Shown piece after piece: positions 61,615 through 64,000 of a stretch of 64,000 nt of DNA (positions are counted from its first letter, which is position 1; each line of letters opens with the position of its first letter). The notes under the pieces were generated by a model, which saw nothing but the letters and a program-made list of their open reading frames with translations, made no database searches and was not told where the DNA came from. The DNA is from BQWY01 sp046351095 (GTDB taxonomy: Bacteria; Nitrospirota; Nitrospiria; Nitrospirales; Nitrospiraceae), in contig JAXLZC010000001.1 in assembly GCA_046351095.1 (NCBI GenBank), positions 2,356,001-2,420,000 of the forward strand. The letters are read 5' to 3'. The position numbers were made by a program, and so were the translations under genes.

Positions 61615-61842
61615 TTAGATAACCTTACTCGTTTGGCAGTGCAGCCAAATATGTAGGCGAATGCCTTCTTCTAAGGCAGTCGTGGTCGGCATATGCCCCC
61701 CTCCGAAGGGGGGCATAATTGAAGAACAGGGGATTGTTCCTGGATCCAAGTTATAGGAATCTAGCCAGGTAACGACAAGGTCTTCGTTTAGATTCGAATG
61801 CAGTTGAGTGCCGCAGGCGCTACAAGGGCAGATCAGAGGCAT
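61615..61842 (-). CDS. Small Cys-rich protein (75 aa)
   Basis: A 75-residue protein starting MPLICPCSACGTQL (a CxCxxC pattern) with a further HCQTS near the C-terminus, so it could bind zinc or iron. It is the first gene of a two-gene unit with the SprT-like gene, with 2 bp between stop and TTG. No strong Shine-Dalgarno. A 10-bp perfect hairpin lies inside it at 61692-61717. Function unknown. Confidence 0.55.
   Translation of the reverse strand: MPLICPCSACGTQLHSNLNEDLVVTWLDSYNLDPGTIPCSSIMPPFGGGHMPTTTALEEGIRLHIWLHCQTSKVI
61692..61717. repeat. Perfect GC-rich inverted repeat inside small ORF
   Basis: Arms 61692-61701 and 61708-61717 are fully complementary (10 bp, six G-C then A-T pairs) with a 6-nt loop TCCGAA on the plus strand. 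Within the minus-strand frame it codes for part of MPPFGGGHM. It would form a very stable RNA hairpin on either strand. Confidence 0.7.
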
Positions 61843-61871
61843 CTAGGGCTGTACTTTAAATAGGAGGAAGC

Positions 61872-63545
61872 ATGCGACGCAAGAAAACCCGTTCAGTTCT
61901 AAAAGCCGTGTCCGTGGTGGCGATCTGCGGAGGATTGGCAGCGTGTGGCGGCGGTGGCGATAGCGGAACTCCAGCTACTCCACCGACCGTGACCAGCAAA
62001 TCACTATTTTTTGACGTTGGGCAACCTGCTGCTTCTGGGATCAAACTCGAAGCAACTGGTACTGGGCCGTTTACGTGGAAGAGCGATGCATTGCCCGCCG
62101 GTTTATTTCTCTCTGAAACAGGTGAAATTACAGGAACTCCAAGCGTAGGCGGACAGAAGACAGTTAAGGTTACGGCCACGGGTCCTGGTGGTACGGATGA
62201 CGAATCAGTTGTTGTGACGGTTCTTGGTAGGACGTCAATGGTCTCGGTTAGTAGCACAGGGGAGCAGTCTTCCGGTGGAGATAGTGGAAACGGAATTCGT
62301 TTCATTAACAACACGAATCAGCGGAGAAGTTCTTTCCCTGGCATTAGCGCTGACGGACGGTTTGTTGTGTTTGATTCAACCGCCCCGAATTTCGGCGCCA
62401 ACAATGGAAAGCGACAGATCTATCGTCGGGATCGTGTGAAGGGTGAGACGATTCTGATCTCTCAGTCAAGCTCGGGTGTGGCCGGCAACGACGATAGCCA
62501 TGTTGCGAGCGTCAGCCAAGATGGACGTTTTGTTGCGTGGGATTCGTTCGCCTCGAACCTTGATTCCACAGATTCTGCGGACATTACGCGCGATGTGTTC
62601 CTTCGCGATACGGTGACGGGGAAAACGGAACGGATTTCTCAGCGTGCCAATGGGTCTCGTCCTTGCCAAACGACAGTCGGTGAGCTGTGCAATAGTTTTG
62701 GCCCTACCATGAGTGCTGATGGAAGTCTGATAGTGTTCGGAAGCTTTGCTAGCCTCGTTTCAGGGGATGAGCAGGCTGATGAGCCCAAGGGGGATCTCTA
62801 CCTCTATCAGCGCGATACGAAGATCTTGAAGTTGATTACCAAGGGGATCGGCGGTGCCAGCAATGGGATCAGTGGGGGGCAGCAGATTAGCCCTGACGGT
62901 AAGTTTGTTGTGTTTCAATCGAGGGCTTCCAATCTGGTGGAGAATGATCCGGACCAAACCGATTTGTACAATGACATCTTTGTCTACAACGTGGCGACCG
63001 AAAAGGTCACAAAGATTTCTGTAGCCGAAGCTGATCCAACAGTTTCACCTGTTGGTGCGAGCGAAAACCCGACTATTTCTGACAATGGTTCGAGAATCGC
63101 TTTTGCCGCAGTGGATGCCAACGGGATCAAGATCGGCGATGCTAACAATGTTCGTGACATTATCATTGTGGATTGGAGTGGCGATGGGAGTGTTCCCACG
63201 AACTATCGTCGGGTTACATACGGTGCGGGTTCCGGGGATCTGGATGCAGACAGTCCGTCGATCTCGCGAGATGGTCAGTACTTAACGTTCCATCGTGGAA
63301 CAGTGGAGCCCGATGGCTTGTCTGGCGATAGAAGAGTCCATGTGATGCGGGTTGGTAGTGCGCCGCAAATCGTTTCGGCTGATAGCAACGGCGTCCCTGC
63401 TGATGCGGACAGCCGTTTCCCGCGGATCAGTGCCGATGGTCGCTACGTAACCTACTACTCGGGTGCCGGAAACTTGGTGCAGCCTGACAACAATGGCGCA
63501 ATTGACGCGTTCATTACGCAGCGCTCGCTGGTTGTTCCTAACTAA
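61872..63545 (+). CDS. Beta-propeller (TolB/PD40-like) lipoprotein
   Basis: A 557-residue lipoprotein behind AGGAGGAAGC. Signal peptide, lipobox LAAC (Cys25) then CGGGGDSGT. An Ig-like segment (PFTWKSDALPAGLFLSETGEITGTP, a putative Ig/cadherin-type He_PIG repeat) precedes six to seven propeller units marked by PxISxDGRxVxF/Y (FPGISADGRFVVFDS; PTMSADGSLIVFGS; QQISPDGKFVVFQS; PSISRDGQYLTFHR; PRISADGRYVTYYS). It likely binds ligands or proteins outside the membrane. Lower GC than average. Followed by a hairpin. Confidence 0.83.
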   Translation: MRRKKTRSVLKAVSVVAICGGLAACGGGGDSGTPATPPTVTSKSLFFDVGQPAASGIKLEATGTGPFTWKSDALPAGLFLSETGEITGTPSVGGQKTVKVTATGPGGTDDESVVVTVLGRTSMVSVSSTGEQSSGGDSGNGIRFINNTNQRRSSFPGISADGRFVVFDSTAPNFGANNGKRQIYRRDRVKGETILISQSSSGVAGNDDSHVASVSQDGRFVAWDSFASNLDSTDSADITRDVFLRDTVTGKTERISQRANGSRPCQTTVGELCNSFGPTMSADGSLIVFGSFASLVSGDEQADEPKGDLYLYQRDTKILKLITKGIGGASNGISGGQQISPDGKFVVFQSRASNLVENDPDQTDLYNDIFVYNVATEKVTKISVAEADPTVSPVGASENPTISDNGSRIAFAAVDANGIKIGDANNVRDIIIVDWSGDGSVPTNYRRVTYGAGSGDLDADSPSISRDGQYLTFHRGTVEPDGLSGDRRVHVMRVGSAPQIVSADSNGVPADADSRFPRISADGRYVTYYSGAGNLVQPDNNGAIDAFITQRSLVVPN

Positions 63546-63560
63546 GCTCTCCTAACGTAC

Positions 63561-63589
63561 CCTCGGCCCGCTTTAAAGGCGGGCCGAGG
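63561..63589 (+). terminator. Hairpin after propeller lipoprotein gene
   Basis: An 11-bp perfect stem (63561-63571 with 63579-63589) and 7-nt loop TTTAAAG, 16 bp after the stop codon, followed by a pyrimidine-rich tract with several Ts. Good terminator candidate. Confidence 0.75.
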
Positions 63590-63836
63590 ATCTCTCCTCT
63601 CTTCGCTGGCACGACAGGGCATTTATCTCGGTGCTAGGTGGTCTCGATAGCTCCCTCGTTCGTGGGGTCCCTTGGGCTTCCCCTTGTCCGTAGCCTCTTA
63701 GAAATCCCTCCTTTGCAGGCCACTTTCTGAGCTGAGCCCTAGTACCATTTCGGGATATGCACGGGCCTCATTCCGTAAGACAGTGACGCATGGCAAGCAT
63801 TCACCTCAACCGGTCTCAGGCTGAGAGGTAGGAAAC
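63590..63836. promoter_or_regulatory. Leader region before the last lipoprotein gene
   Basis: About 250 bp with no gene. It likely holds a promoter, and GAGAGGTAGGAAAC forms the ribosome binding region before ATG 63837. A short repeat CTCAGGCTGAG (63815-63825) lies close to it. No riboswitch consensus could be matched with confidence. Confidence 0.35.
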
Positions 63837-64000
63837 ATGCGTATTCGGAAACGTGCTTCGTGGTCTAAGGGGCGGCAGATTGCAGCAGTGGCTCTGATTG
63901 CGATGATGGCGGGCTGTAACGGTAGTTCAGGAGGGGGCGGCGCTGCGAGTTCCGTCAGCGCCTCTCCGACTATTAATGCCGGCTTGCCTGTCGGAGACGT
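63837..64000 (+). CDS. Lipoprotein, 5' part only (runs off window)
   Basis: The first 54 codons are present. A basic start (MRIRKRASWSKGR) and hydrophobic helix end in the lipobox MAGC, followed by a Gly/Ser-rich linker (CNGSSGGGG) as in the other lipoproteins of this window. The remainder lies outside the window, so the family cannot be told. A further paralog of the neighbouring propeller lipoproteins is possible. Confidence 0.7.
   Translation, partial: MRIRKRASWSKGRQIAAVALIAMMAGCNGSSGGGGAASSVSASPTINAGLPVGD

Noticed and set aside
63740..63836. Resemblance to a c-di-GMP-I riboswitch (segment with GACGCA and GGC) before the last lipoprotein
   Set aside because: The conserved core and stems of the motif are not present when pairings are checked by eye; only isolated short matches remain.

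Overview
The window is a GC-rich, densely coded chromosomal segment of a Gram-negative bacterium. Gene content fits the phylum Nitrospirota (Nitrospira-like): unusual complex-I-type membrane subunits beside a carbonic anhydrase, many Cys-Gly-rich lipoproteins, PilZ proteins and a MEKHLA-domain protein. The lineage is an inference from memory of gene content, not a database result. I saw no rRNA or tRNA genes, insertion sequences, prophage genes or CRISPR arrays.

Region by region. 1-3.9 kb: two overlapping proton-channel-like membrane subunits (minus strand) and a divergent beta-carbonic anhydrase, a likely inorganic-carbon uptake module. 3.9-5.4 kb: SelO pseudokinase. 5.7-12.2 kb: three tandem PQQ-type sugar dehydrogenase lipoproteins with duplicated N-terminal domains, each in its own transcriptional setting. 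12.3-15.7 kb: an alpha/beta-hydrolase operon with a 59-residue coupled protein, then EttA. 15.9-23.0 kb: patatin-like and lipocalin-like lipoproteins, two SDR-fold enzymes, a DUF1295 membrane enzyme and a TldD/TldE pair. 23.2-26.9 kb: a repeat-bearing lipoprotein, two PilZ proteins, a CoA-binding protein, a LOG-like protein and MlaC. 27-31 kb: quinone-reductase-like protein, a secreted protein, YihY, a zinc-ribbon regulator and a lipoprotein.

31-37.5 kb: a minus-strand leuC-leuD-membrane protein-cysQ-AsmA-like cluster, then small or secreted proteins on both strands. 37.8-43.4 kb: PagL-like protein, a flavin disulfide oxidoreductase, a TPR lipoprotein, MscS and ExoIII. 43.6-47.5 kb: two glycosyltransferases and a YhiN-like flavoprotein. 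47.6-53.5 kb: zinc-ribbon/PilZ fusion, MurJ, Ogt, Dtd, isoaspartyl peptidase and a VOC protein. 53.5-61 kb: MtgA, EngB, then a minus-strand hldE2-mfd-ppiC-surA cluster for repair and envelope biogenesis. 61-64 kb: a more AT-rich stretch with SprT, a small zinc-type protein and two lipoproteins, the last cut by the window end.

The common theme is the cell envelope: about ten lipoproteins or secreted proteins, outer-membrane folding and lipid transport factors, peptidoglycan enzymes and c-di-GMP-type receptors. The features most worth following up are the triplicated PQQ dehydrogenases with their paired uncharacterised N-terminal domain, the divergent complex-I-like carbon-uptake locus, and a structured leader between 28.80 and 28.92 kb.
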